The translations under genes and the position numbers were made by a program. The notes under the pieces are model-generated. The model saw nothing but the letters and a program-made list of their open reading frames with translations. It did not search any database and had not been told where the DNA came from. From Bacteroidota bacterium (lineage in GTDB: Bacteria > Bacteroidota > Bacteroidia > Bacteroidales > B18-G4): 12,518 nucleotides of DNA. The stretch's first letter is position 1. Every line of letters starts with the position of its first letter. Of the stretch, positions 1 to 6,666 are shown in pieces. Location: positions 1-12,518 of the forward strand of contig QMPN01000064.1 of the NCBI GenBank assembly GCA_003648575.1. Reading direction: 5' to 3'.

Positions 1-523
1 CAATGATGATCTTTTCATCAGATTCTTCTTTCAGTTCAAAGCCATCCGGCAGTTCGGCTGTTTTATAGCCAGGTCCGTATACCCATGGTCCATATGGGCT
101 GCACTCTACAGAAAAGTAGTTGTTGGGGCCATTGGCACCATTGTAGTACATGCCTCCCGGCTCCCCGGTAGTCTGCCAGATCTCATAATCAACTTCCCAG
201 GCATAAAAAACATTTGCCTGTCCGTTCCAGAAACTGCCATCATAATAAAGAGTGTAAAAGCCAGGCCATGCTTTATAATAGGTTCCGTAGTGGAACATGG
301 GAGGGATATCCCCTGTACCTGCATCGATATACTCAGGCTTGGCATCAACCCAATTGAGTGCGAGAAATGCATTCCCCGGCTGGCCATTATAGCCATACCA
401 TGGTTCGGTGTAACATGAACTGAGAAATAGGGTAGCCAGCGCCAGATAAAAGAGCCATCGAAACTGTGACCCGCACATCCCTGTCGCGGCTTTCAAAGCG
501 GATTTTTTTGCATTTGCTTTCAT
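1..523 (-). CDS. Aromatic-rich lipoprotein of unknown function (3' end beyond window)
   Basis: An open frame read from an ATG at 523 down to the left edge gives 174 residues with no stop, so the C-terminus lies outside the window. Residues 1-22 are basic, 23-34 form a hydrophobic helix, and residues 34-37 read LSSC, a lipobox with Cys37 as the lipidation site. The protein is therefore expected to be a lipoprotein in the cell envelope. The mature part is unusually rich in Tyr, Trp, Gly and Pro (about 18 Tyr and 7 Trp in residues 38-174) and acidic near the visible end. I recognise no family and give no function. An alternative start is Met16 (ATG at 478), which would give a shorter, more typical signal peptide. 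The gene lies 127 bp downstream of the large envelope protein on the same strand and could be co-transcribed or separate. Confidence 0.8.
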   Translation of the reverse strand, partial: MKANAKKSALKAATGMCGSQFRWLFYLALATLFLSSCYTEPWYGYNGQPGNAFLALNWVDAKPEYIDAGTGDIPPMFHYGTYYKAWPGFYTLYYDGSFWNGQANVFYAWEVDYEIWQTTGEPGGMYYNGANGPNNYFSVECSPYGPWVYGPGYKTAELPDGFELKEESDEKIII

Positions 524-598
524 CACTAACAGGATTTAAAGGTTTATAATTTATTGGGCCCTGCCCTTATAATCCAAAGCGCGTGCCAAAAAAATATT

Positions 599-610
599 GG
601 GGGTGAGGTG
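599..610. repeat. Solo arm of the palindromic intergenic repeat (remnant)
   Basis: The 12 nt GGGGGTGAGGTG are identical to the right-hand terminal arm of the two complete palindromic repeats at 5775-5868 and 12318-12388. No left arm is visible nearby, so this is a remnant or a solo arm. It lies in the 127-bp gap between two minus-strand genes. A 12-nt match in a window this size is unlikely by chance but not impossible. Confidence 0.5.
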
Positions 611-650
611 TTTTTATTTCAGAAAGCAAAATAACACTCCTTCGATACTT

Positions 651-3600
651 CTAGAAATCAAGTGATAAAGAAAAGTAAAACACCGGTTTATAGATACGGC
701 CATCTTCAACGCCCCAGGCCAGGTCGCCACGCATGAAGTATCCAAGGATACGGCTTCTTAGGCCGAAGCCGAAGCCTCCTACCATGGGATCTCGTTGCTG
801 CTCTACAATGATGAGCAGTGAACCGCTATAGATATATTTTGTGTACAGTGAATTCTCACCGGAGTATGGATTCCAACTTGTCCAGGCTGTACCTGCATCA
901 ACAAAACCAACAAGCTGAAAGTTGTTCAGGAAATCGGACCTGATTGGACGATTATACAAATACCTGAATACCGGCATGCGCAACTCTGAATTGAGAACAG
1001 CAAAATTGTTTCCGTTCCGTATATTCTGATGGAAGCCGCGCATATTGGTGGCCAGCGTCTGAAATGCATAATTCTGAGTTTGGTCGATGGGTGTTTCACC
1101 ATTGAATTTAGGTGCCAGCCAATTATCAACACCACCCATATAGTATATCAACTTATTGTGACCCATAGAGGTACTGAGTGCGATGCGATTGGCCCAGATA
1201 AAACTCCGGTGTATCTTAATATAATGCCTGAAATCTGCCCCAAGAACTATCAGCTGTTGATTACCCCGTTCAATCTGCTGGTAATATTCGGCAAACACCT
1301 TAAACCTTGTCCCATCGTAGAGGTTCAGCCCCAGACTGCGTGTGTTATCATAGACCAACTCCCCCTTGAGTCCTCCCCAGTTGGTATATACGGTCCTCTC
1401 TTTCAGGGCATTAACGTCAGTGGCAAGCACGACCCGCGCATCGTTTCTGTATGAAGCAGTCCCTTTCACGGCAAACACAGGGCTGAAAGGCCATTTAAGG
1501 ACAAAATACGCTTCATGAGAATGATTCCTGACAATTTCGTATCCGCTAACATTCTCGACTGTTACCCTGTGAAGAACGATCTCTTTATCCATCCTGCGCT
1601 TGAGGTTGCTATAGCTGAAGATGTATTCGTTATTGATCAGGTTAATGTTCAGCCTGACACCTCCTACAAGGCGATAATCTTCCAGCAAATCAGTCATTCC
1701 AATCTTAAAGAGCGCATTAAAGCCAGGGTTCAGGAAAATGGGCGACCCGCCACCGGCAAAGGGCTGGTAGGTCATATTTATGAAATTGAAATCGATCTGT
1801 GTCACAAACTGGTTCATGGAATACTCAACCCTGTAATTCCTTTTCTTGGGGACCACGAAGCCCGGCACGCTGTCGCCTTCAAGCCTCCAGACAGCTTGCT
1901 CCTCACCACCAACATTAACATAGGCCTGTCGTTCGAATACATAATTATCGATGTCGATCTCCTGTCCGCCATCATATAGCGTATCACTTTCATAAACATT
2001 GAAAAATCTTTGCCGTGCAGGCTGAGGCCTTTCCTGCTCTTCGGGCTCTGAGGGAGTAACTCCCGGTGCCGTCAATGTGCCTTGCAGCTGGGTCATATAG
2101 GCCGTATTTACGAGTGATTCAGCCAGAGGAGGTCCGGGGGGTATATCTTCCAGGTAAATCTTATATAGATGATCATCGTAAACGACCTGTGCCAGCTGCA
2201 TACTTTCCGGGCTGACATCATGAAAGATAATATTCCTTGAATAATTTGTCACCGGGACCGACTCGGTGAAGTACCTGTAGTGGATGGTGGTATCGACAGC
2301 AATGATCGCACTGTCGAAACGGGCTACATATCGGTTGTAGATACCATTGTTATCGCTCAGGTAAGTAAACAGCCCATCGGTATATGGCATGGGAAAACGC
2401 TCATTGGCAAAACGTGTGCTGGTTACCCGTCTGAGCACCTGGCTCCTGCTATTATAATTGTAAGCAAAGAGGTCGTAATTATGTGGGATCACCTCAGGCG
2501 GTTCAGCCATAGGAGGAGGCAGGGTATCTGATATCCTGTTCGAACTGAAAACAATCATCCTTCCGTTTTGCACAAATCGGGGATGGAGGTCATCGAAAAT
2601 ATCGTTGGTGATCTGCTCATGCGATCCTGAAGAAATGTTGAAGAGAAAAATGTCTGACTGCCCTTTCTGCACTGCTGACACCAGTAGCTTTCTGCCGTCC
2701 GGAGTGTAGGCTATGCTTGTGATCTTCTCGAAGTTGTAGAGGATCATCTTGTTGAGCTTCTTCGTTTCCCTGGAGTAAAAGAATAGATGAACCTCCCCCT
2801 TTCTTTCAACGATAAAGGCAAGGATATCACCCATGGGGTGCCAGTCGAGCAAGGGATAGCTGTAATCTGTTTTCTCATCGAGCTTATAACCTCCCCGCCA
2901 GATGCATCTTCGCTTGCCACTCACCAGGTCCTTGACATAAAGTTTATACCGGCCCATATCATTATTCACATATGCGAGGCTGTTCCCGTCAGGGTTTAGT
3001 GCCGGCCGAAGGTATACCTGATTATCTTTTACCTTTTTCTGTACGACAACAGATGGCAGGTAGCGTCCTGATTCATCTGCGCTGTATTTCTCCATGTAAT
3101 ACCTTTTCCATTCCAGGATCAGGTTCGTAAACGACAGTCCTACCACATAAAGGAAACCATTCTCCACGCTTCTGGTCACCTTGGTCATGTGCACTACATT
3201 CGGCACCGCCGAGGATCCAAAGTTATCTGCAACAAACTTCCAGAGCGAGTGACCTGCATCCAGGGCATCTACACCCGTAAGATGGTTGAATTTGTCATAC
3301 TTCCCTGAAAGTATCCCATCGCGTACGCGGTTATCAACATCTGTATCCCAGCCTTCCGAAAGCCAGGCCATCAGGCCATCTTCATACCAAGCTGGCATAG
3401 TATAGAGGGTGTTATTCTTTATTTGTGACCCCAGTCGCTGGCCAAACATCATTTGCTTGAAAATAATAGATGAGATGCCCGCTCTGATCTGCTCCTCAAA
3501 GCGGGTATGCGAGCCATCGAAATAAATAAACACCTTCTTGCCAATGATATGTGTGATCCCCCCGGTATTGTATTGTTCATCCTGCATCAGACCAATGTTA

Positions 3601-3929
3601 CTCTGCTTCAGGTCCGAGAGGTTATTGAAAATGATGAACTGTATCTTATCATCCAGTGTAGACTCGAGTTTTAATTCGATCTCGCCAATATATTTTTGTG
3701 CATAGCGTGCAGTATATTGGGCAAGCTCCTGTCCGTTGCGATAGAAATATGTATCGAACCTATCGAAGCTGTAAAAGGTCCACAGAAAATCCTTGTACTG
3801 TACCCTGTTTTTACCAAACGACAGTTGGGAGCCATTATAGAACTGTGCCCCGGCCTCGAAGGAAAAGCATAACATCATCATCATAACGATGACGGAGCTG
3901 ATAACCCGGTGGCTCAATATTCCTTTCAC
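651..3929 (-). CDS. Secreted pseudo-peptidase / TolB-like propeller / outer-membrane barrel fusion
   Basis: A 1092-residue envelope protein. Residues 1-29 form a signal peptide with an AGA cleavage site. Residues about 90-285 resemble the gluzincin-type peptidase MA fold: a WYEDGL segment at 181-186 matches the WxxEGL region after the zinc site, but the expected HExxH reads AGISS at 150-154, so zinc ligands are missing. Residues about 300-600 hold PD40-type TolB propeller strands (LNPDGNSLAY at 311-320, TPDGRKLLVS at 409-418). A Pro/Glu-rich linker at 610-690 precedes a predicted beta-barrel (about 695-1092) with an RGF at 964-966, as in loop L6 of Omp85 proteins, and a C-terminal Phe suited to BAM recognition. 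The start is GTG, because an in-frame TAG lies three codons upstream. It probably sits in the outer membrane with periplasmic domains; substrate and role are unknown. Propeller and signal peptide are firm, the barrel likely, the peptidase-like domain inferred. Confidence 0.85.
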   Translation of the reverse strand: MKGILSHRVISSVIVMMMMLCFSFEAGAQFYNGSQLSFGKNRVQYKDFLWTFYSFDRFDTYFYRNGQELAQYTARYAQKYIGEIELKLESTLDDKIQFIIFNNLSDLKQSNIGLMQDEQYNTGGITHIIGKKVFIYFDGSHTRFEEQIRAGISSIIFKQMMFGQRLGSQIKNNTLYTMPAWYEDGLMAWLSEGWDTDVDNRVRDGILSGKYDKFNHLTGVDALDAGHSLWKFVADNFGSSAVPNVVHMTKVTRSVENGFLYVVGLSFTNLILEWKRYYMEKYSADESGRYLPSVVVQKKVKDNQVYLRPALNPDGNSLAYVNNDMGRYKLYVKDLVSGKRRCIWRGGYKLDEKTDYSYPLLDWHPMGDILAFIVERKGEVHLFFYSRETKKLNKMILYNFEKITSIAYTPDGRKLLVSAVQKGQSDIFLFNISSGSHEQITNDIFDDLHPRFVQNGRMIVFSSNRISDTLPPPMAEPPEVIPHNYDLFAYNYNSRSQVLRRVTSTRFANERFPMPYTDGLFTYLSDNNGIYNRYVARFDSAIIAVDTTIHYRYFTESVPVTNYSRNIIFHDVSPESMQLAQVVYDDHLYKIYLEDIPPGPPLAESLVNTAYMTQLQGTLTAPGVTPSEPEEQERPQPARQRFFNVYESDTLYDGGQEIDIDNYVFERQAYVNVGGEEQAVWRLEGDSVPGFVVPKKRNYRVEYSMNQFVTQIDFNFINMTYQPFAGGGSPIFLNPGFNALFKIGMTDLLEDYRLVGGVRLNINLINNEYIFSYSNLKRRMDKEIVLHRVTVENVSGYEIVRNHSHEAYFVLKWPFSPVFAVKGTASYRNDARVVLATDVNALKERTVYTNWGGLKGELVYDNTRSLGLNLYDGTRFKVFAEYYQQIERGNQQLIVLGADFRHYIKIHRSFIWANRIALSTSMGHNKLIYYMGGVDNWLAPKFNGETPIDQTQNYAFQTLATNMRGFHQNIRNGNNFAVLNSELRMPVFRYLYNRPIRSDFLNNFQLVGFVDAGTAWTSWNPYSGENSLYTKYIYSGSLLIIVEQQRDPMVGGFGFGLRSRILGYFMRGDLAWGVEDGRIYKPVFYFSLSLDF

Positions 3930-4019
3930 AGTGGTGCGCTATTACAGGCAAATTAGAGGTGCTAATTTAGGGAATTTTCCCCGACAAGCTCCTCTCAGGG
4001 GGCTGAAATCAAATTATGA

Positions 4020-4027
4020 TAACTTTG
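4020..4027 (+). promoter_or_regulatory. Candidate Bacteroidota -7 box for the metallo-hydrolase
   Basis: TAACTTTG is a perfect match to the Bacteroidota sigma factor -7 consensus TAnnTTTG, in the 174-bp divergent gap between the large envelope gene and the metallo-hydrolase. It would give a leader of about 70 nt. No clear TTTG -33 element sits at the usual distance, so confidence is moderate. Confidence 0.45.
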
Positions 4028-4103
4028 CCTGTTGAAAATAGCTGTTTAATAAACGCCGGCAGCACCAAAATATTGACTCCCGGCATTAAATAAACCATAA
4101 GTG

Positions 4104-4760
4104 ATGATACAAGTCAAAAAGTTCAGTTTTAACCCTTTCCAGGTAAACACTTATGTGCTTTCAGATGAGAGTAAAGAATGTGTGATCATCGACCCGGGTT
4201 GCTCTGATGAAGTCGAGTCCTTGCAATTGATGGATTATATTAAAGAAGAGGGACTGAAGCCGGTAAGGGTCTTGCTCACGCATACCCACATCGATCATGT
4301 GATGGGTTGCAATATGGTGGAAGAGCTCACCGGGCTGGGGCCTGAACTGCATGAAGCAGGTATGGTCTTCCTGGATCACTCAACACAGACGGCAGAAACA
4401 TACGGATTTAGCCTCGATAAAAACCCGGTGCCCAAAGCTTTTATACAGGAAGGAGAAGACATTGTCTTCGGGAATAGTAAGCTGGAGGTATTGTATACCC
4501 CGGGACATGCCAATGGAAGTGTATGCTTCTTAAGCCGGGAGGATGGCTTTGTAATTGTCGGGGATGTGCTTTTTCAGATGAGTATTGGCAGGACCGACTT
4601 CCCGACAGGGGATTACGACCTTTTGAGAAAGAATATTTTTGAAAAGCTATTTGTGCTGCCGGATGAAACCATTGTTTATTCCGGCCATGGTCCTGAAACG
4701 AGTACCGGATTTGAAAAGGCCAACAATCCCTTCCTGGGGATCGATGATCCTATACTTTGA
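4104..4760 (+). CDS. Metallo-beta-lactamase fold hydrolase, glyoxalase II-like
   Basis: 218 residues from ATG 4104; the GTG at 4101 is also possible, but relatives begin with MIQVKKF-like sequence. It carries the full metal-binding set of the metallo-beta-lactamase fold: THTHIDH gives H60, H62, D64 and H65, then H135 in PGH, D154 in GD, and H195 in SGHGP. The order and the SGHGPETS segment place it near the short hydroxyacylglutathione hydrolase-like (YcbL-type) proteins, which lack the C-terminal glutathione-binding domain of true glyoxalase II (about 250 residues). A cytoplasmic thioester hydrolase role is therefore likely, but the substrate cannot be assigned. Its stop overlaps the tail of the convergent glycosyltransferase gene by 11 bp (4750-4760), leaving no room for a separate terminator between the two. 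Confidence 0.9.
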   Translation: MIQVKKFSFNPFQVNTYVLSDESKECVIIDPGCSDEVESLQLMDYIKEEGLKPVRVLLTHTHIDHVMGCNMVEELTGLGPELHEAGMVFLDHSTQTAETYGFSLDKNPVPKAFIQEGEDIVFGNSKLEVLYTPGHANGSVCFLSREDGFVIVGDVLFQMSIGRTDFPTGDYDLLRKNIFEKLFVLPDETIVYSGHGPETSTGFEKANNPFLGIDDPIL

Positions 4761-5730
4761 TCCTTGCAGACAGCTGATCCGTATCAATATCCATCATGCA
4801 CCTGAAATGCTTCTTCGGACATTTCGAATAGCCGAGCTTGCTGCAAGGGCGGCAGGAAAGCCCTTTTACCTCTATTATATGTGACGTCCCTTCCCCTTCG
4901 GGGAGGTATGGATACATCCCGAAAGCAGGAATCGTATTTCCCCAGAATGAAAAGATCTCTTTGCGGAAAGCTGCAGCAATGTGCATCAGCCCGGTATCAT
5001 TCGTTAATACAATAGATGACATTTTGAGTAGCGAGGCTGACTGGTTAATATTATATAGTCCGCATGCGTTATAGATCTTCTCTTCACATAAGTCTTTAAT
5101 ACGCTCAGCCTTTTCATGCTCCCCAGGTCCGCCCATCAGAATGACCGGCTTGTTGATAAGGCGGCAAAGCTCAATAATCTTCTCTTCCGGAAGCATTTTT
5201 GTATAGTGCATTCCACCAATTACAAATGCAACAAAGCCATCGGCATGTGAGGGAGGCAGGTCTTCCATCAATAAGAGGTCTTCTACCGGGATAAAGTAAT
5301 CCAGTCCCTGCCCATCATTCTCCACCCCCATTGGCCTGACGGCCTCGAAGTAACGATCAACGATATGCATATCAGGCAGGCGGTCCATCTTCAGGTTTAC
5401 GATTAGCCATTTTTTGAAATTCAGCTTATTGAATGTGGCAGATGGTTTTCGCAATGCCAGCCTGACCCGTGACGAACGCAAATTTCTATGCAAATCAACC
5501 ACAAAGTCAAAATCAATTTCCTTTAAAGTGGCAATCAGCGGCCCAAGGTCGTTGGCAAAGGTATATATGCGACTGATATAGGGATTGGCCTTGATGACCG
5601 GATAAAACTTCTCCTTGGTAAGATAATGGATTTCCGCATCGGGAAACTGCTGCTTGATACAGCGGATTATCGGTGTGGTGAGCACGATATCACCGATAGA
5701 ACTAAAGCGTATGATGAGGATTTTTTGCAA
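4750..5730 (-). CDS. Glycosyltransferase family 9 (ADP-heptose:LPS heptosyltransferase-like)
   Basis: 326 residues. The N-terminus ILIIRFSSIGDIVLTTP (residues 4-20) is the signature of GT9, with Asp14 in the position of the catalytic aspartate of WaaC/WaaF. A VVDLHRNLRS segment follows at 77-86, and the C-terminal Rossmann half has TNDTGLMH at 243-250, the donor-binding motif of the family. A Cys cluster near the end (Cys293, Cys296, Cys304, Cys311 in a CxxC...C...C pattern) is often seen in Bacteroidota members. It probably transfers a heptose or related sugar to lipopolysaccharide core or another envelope glycan at the inner face of the inner membrane. The start is TTG at 5730: an in-frame TAA lies three codons upstream and no ATG or GTG fits the conserved N-terminus. 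No other glycan gene is adjacent, so the acceptor is unknown. Confidence 0.9.
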   Translation of the reverse strand: MQKILIIRFSSIGDIVLTTPIIRCIKQQFPDAEIHYLTKEKFYPVIKANPYISRIYTFANDLGPLIATLKEIDFDFVVDLHRNLRSSRVRLALRKPSATFNKLNFKKWLIVNLKMDRLPDMHIVDRYFEAVRPMGVENDGQGLDYFIPVEDLLLMEDLPPSHADGFVAFVIGGMHYTKMLPEEKIIELCRLINKPVILMGGPGEHEKAERIKDLCEEKIYNACGLYNINQSASLLKMSSIVLTNDTGLMHIAAAFRKEIFSFWGNTIPAFGMYPYLPEGEGTSHIIEVKGLSCRPCSKLGYSKCPKKHFRCMMDIDTDQLSARIKV

Positions 5731-5750
5731 AGTGTTTTAGTATTTCTAAT

Positions 5751-5758
5751 CAAAAGTA
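5751..5758 (-). promoter_or_regulatory. Candidate Bacteroidota -7 box for the GT9 gene
   Basis: Read on the minus strand, 5758-5751 is TACTTTTG, a perfect TAnnTTTG match 20 nt before the TTG start of the GT9 gene. A TTTG at 5773-5770 is 11 nt further upstream, too close for the usual -33 element spacing of about 19 nt. The palindromic repeat begins 16 nt upstream of the box. Confidence 0.5.
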
Positions 5759-5774
5759 AGAATTATTAGCAAAG

Positions 5775-5868
5775 CACCTCACCCCCTGGCCCCCCGTCCC
5801 CCTTTTCCCCCTCTTCCCTCGCCTACCGCTCGGGACGGGCTCTCGAGGAGAGGCCAGGGGGTGAGGTG
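5775..5868. repeat. Palindromic intergenic repeat, complete copy A (94 bp)
   Basis: The ends CACCTCACCCCCTGGCC (5775-5791) and GGCCAGGGGGTGAGGTG (5852-5868) are perfect 17-bp inverted repeats. Nested inside are CCCGTCCC (5793-5800) and GGGACGGG (5832-5839), a second perfect 8-bp stem. The left half is almost pure pyrimidine. The same ends occur at 12318-12388, and one 12-nt arm at 599-610. It sits in the gap between the divergent GT9 and tatD genes, just upstream of both candidate promoters. This resembles a REP-like or miniature mobile repeat; no encoded protein. Confidence 0.85.
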
Positions 5869-5878
5869 TATAATTTAC

Positions 5879-5886
5879 TATTTTTG
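5879..5886 (+). promoter_or_regulatory. Candidate -7 box immediately before tatD
   Basis: TATTTTTG matches TAnnTTTG exactly and ends only 4 nt before the GTG start of the TatD gene, so transcription would begin at or next to the start codon. It supports the downstream GTG at 5891 as the real start rather than the in-frame GTG at 5861. No -33 TTTG is seen upstream, where the palindromic repeat occupies that position. Confidence 0.45.
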
Positions 5887-5890
5887 CACC

Positions 5891-6664
5891 GTGATACTGA
5901 TCGACACCCATACACACCTGTATTTAAATGCCTTTGATGATGACCGTGACATCATGGTTGAACGGGCTATTGCCAGCGGGGTAAAGTATATGTTCCTGCC
6001 AAATATCGATGCCTCTTCGATGGGTGGAATGCATGCTCTGAGTGAACGTTTCCCTGAGAACTGCTTTCCCATGATGGGGCTGCACCCGACTTCGGTCAAG
6101 GAGAATTTCTTAAAGGAACTGGATCTGGTAGAAAAGCTGCTGGAGGAGCGTACTTATTATGCTGTGGGTGAATGTGGGATCGACCTTTACTGGGACAAAA
6201 GCTTTTACCGTGAACAGCTCGTTGCTTTCAATAAACAGATTGATCTTGCCCTGGAGCACGGTCTTCCTCTCGTGATCCATGCGCGTGAATCTTTTACTGA
6301 AATATTCAGGGTATTGGAGAACCGCGATATCAAAGGCCTGGAAGGCGTTTTCCATTGTTTCACAGGCACTTTGGAGGAAGCCGAACGCGCCATTGGCCTG
6401 GGATTCATGCTGGGTATTGGCGGCGTGCTTACCTATAAGAATTCCGGCCTTGATAAAGTCGTGGAGGCCCTGGGAACCGACCATCTCATTCTGGAAACCG
6501 ATGCCCCTTTTCTGCCACCGGTTCCCCACCGGGGAAAAAGAAATGAAAGTGCATACGTGATCCATGTGGCCGATAAACTGGCAGAAGTACTGGACACCAC
6601 CTCAGCGGCAGTGGCAGAGGCCACCACCCGAAATGCCTCCCAACTTTTTAACCTGAACATTTAA
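5891..6664 (+). CDS. tatD: TatD family metal-dependent hydrolase (DNase)
   Basis: 257 residues, the usual TatD length. The complete metal-binding set of this TIM-barrel family is present: H7 and H9 in DTHTH, E94 in GECGID, H130 in VIHAR, H155 in FHCFTG and D204 in LETDAPFLPP. The family consists of divalent-metal-dependent deoxyribonucleases, including 3'-5' exonucleases linked to DNA repair and turnover, acting in the cytoplasm. I chose GTG 5891 because relatives start at M-x-x-D-T-H-x-H. A longer frame from GTG 5861 would begin inside the palindromic repeat and add ten residues unlike the family. It is the first gene of a tight two-gene unit, with asparaginase following after 2 nt. The symbol is used in the family sense; the exact paralog (TatD, YcfH or YjjV type) cannot be told from sequence alone. 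Confidence 0.92.
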   Translation: MILIDTHTHLYLNAFDDDRDIMVERAIASGVKYMFLPNIDASSMGGMHALSERFPENCFPMMGLHPTSVKENFLKELDLVEKLLEERTYYAVGECGIDLYWDKSFYREQLVAFNKQIDLALEHGLPLVIHARESFTEIFRVLENRDIKGLEGVFHCFTGTLEEAERAIGLGFMLGIGGVLTYKNSGLDKVVEALGTDHLILETDAPFLPPVPHRGKRNESAYVIHVADKLAEVLDTTSAAVAEATTRNASQLFNLNI

Positions 6665-6666
6665 TT

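Noticed and set aside
106..396. Minus-strand frame of 96 residues
   Set aside because: It is out of frame with the lipoprotein frame 523-1, which has a signal peptide, lipobox and natural amino-acid composition; the 96-residue frame has none.
604..640. Imperfect GTGTT...AACAC inverted repeat as a terminator for the large envelope gene
   Set aside because: The arms pair only with a 3-nt bulge, are mostly A/T, and no clear T run follows on the minus strand.
1029..1979. Plus-strand open frames of 141 and 154 residues (1029-1454 and 1515-1979)
   Set aside because: They lie antisense inside the well-supported 1092-residue envelope gene, have no recognisable motifs and are explained by its codon use.
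4052..4086. GCCGG...CCGGC inverted repeat upstream of the metallo-hydrolase as an operator
   Set aside because: Only 5 bp of pairing over a loop of more than 20 nt; expected by chance in a window of this size.
5861..5890. Earlier GTG start for the TatD gene
   Set aside because: It falls in the palindromic repeat, adds ten residues not found in the family, and the TAnnTTTG box lies downstream of it.
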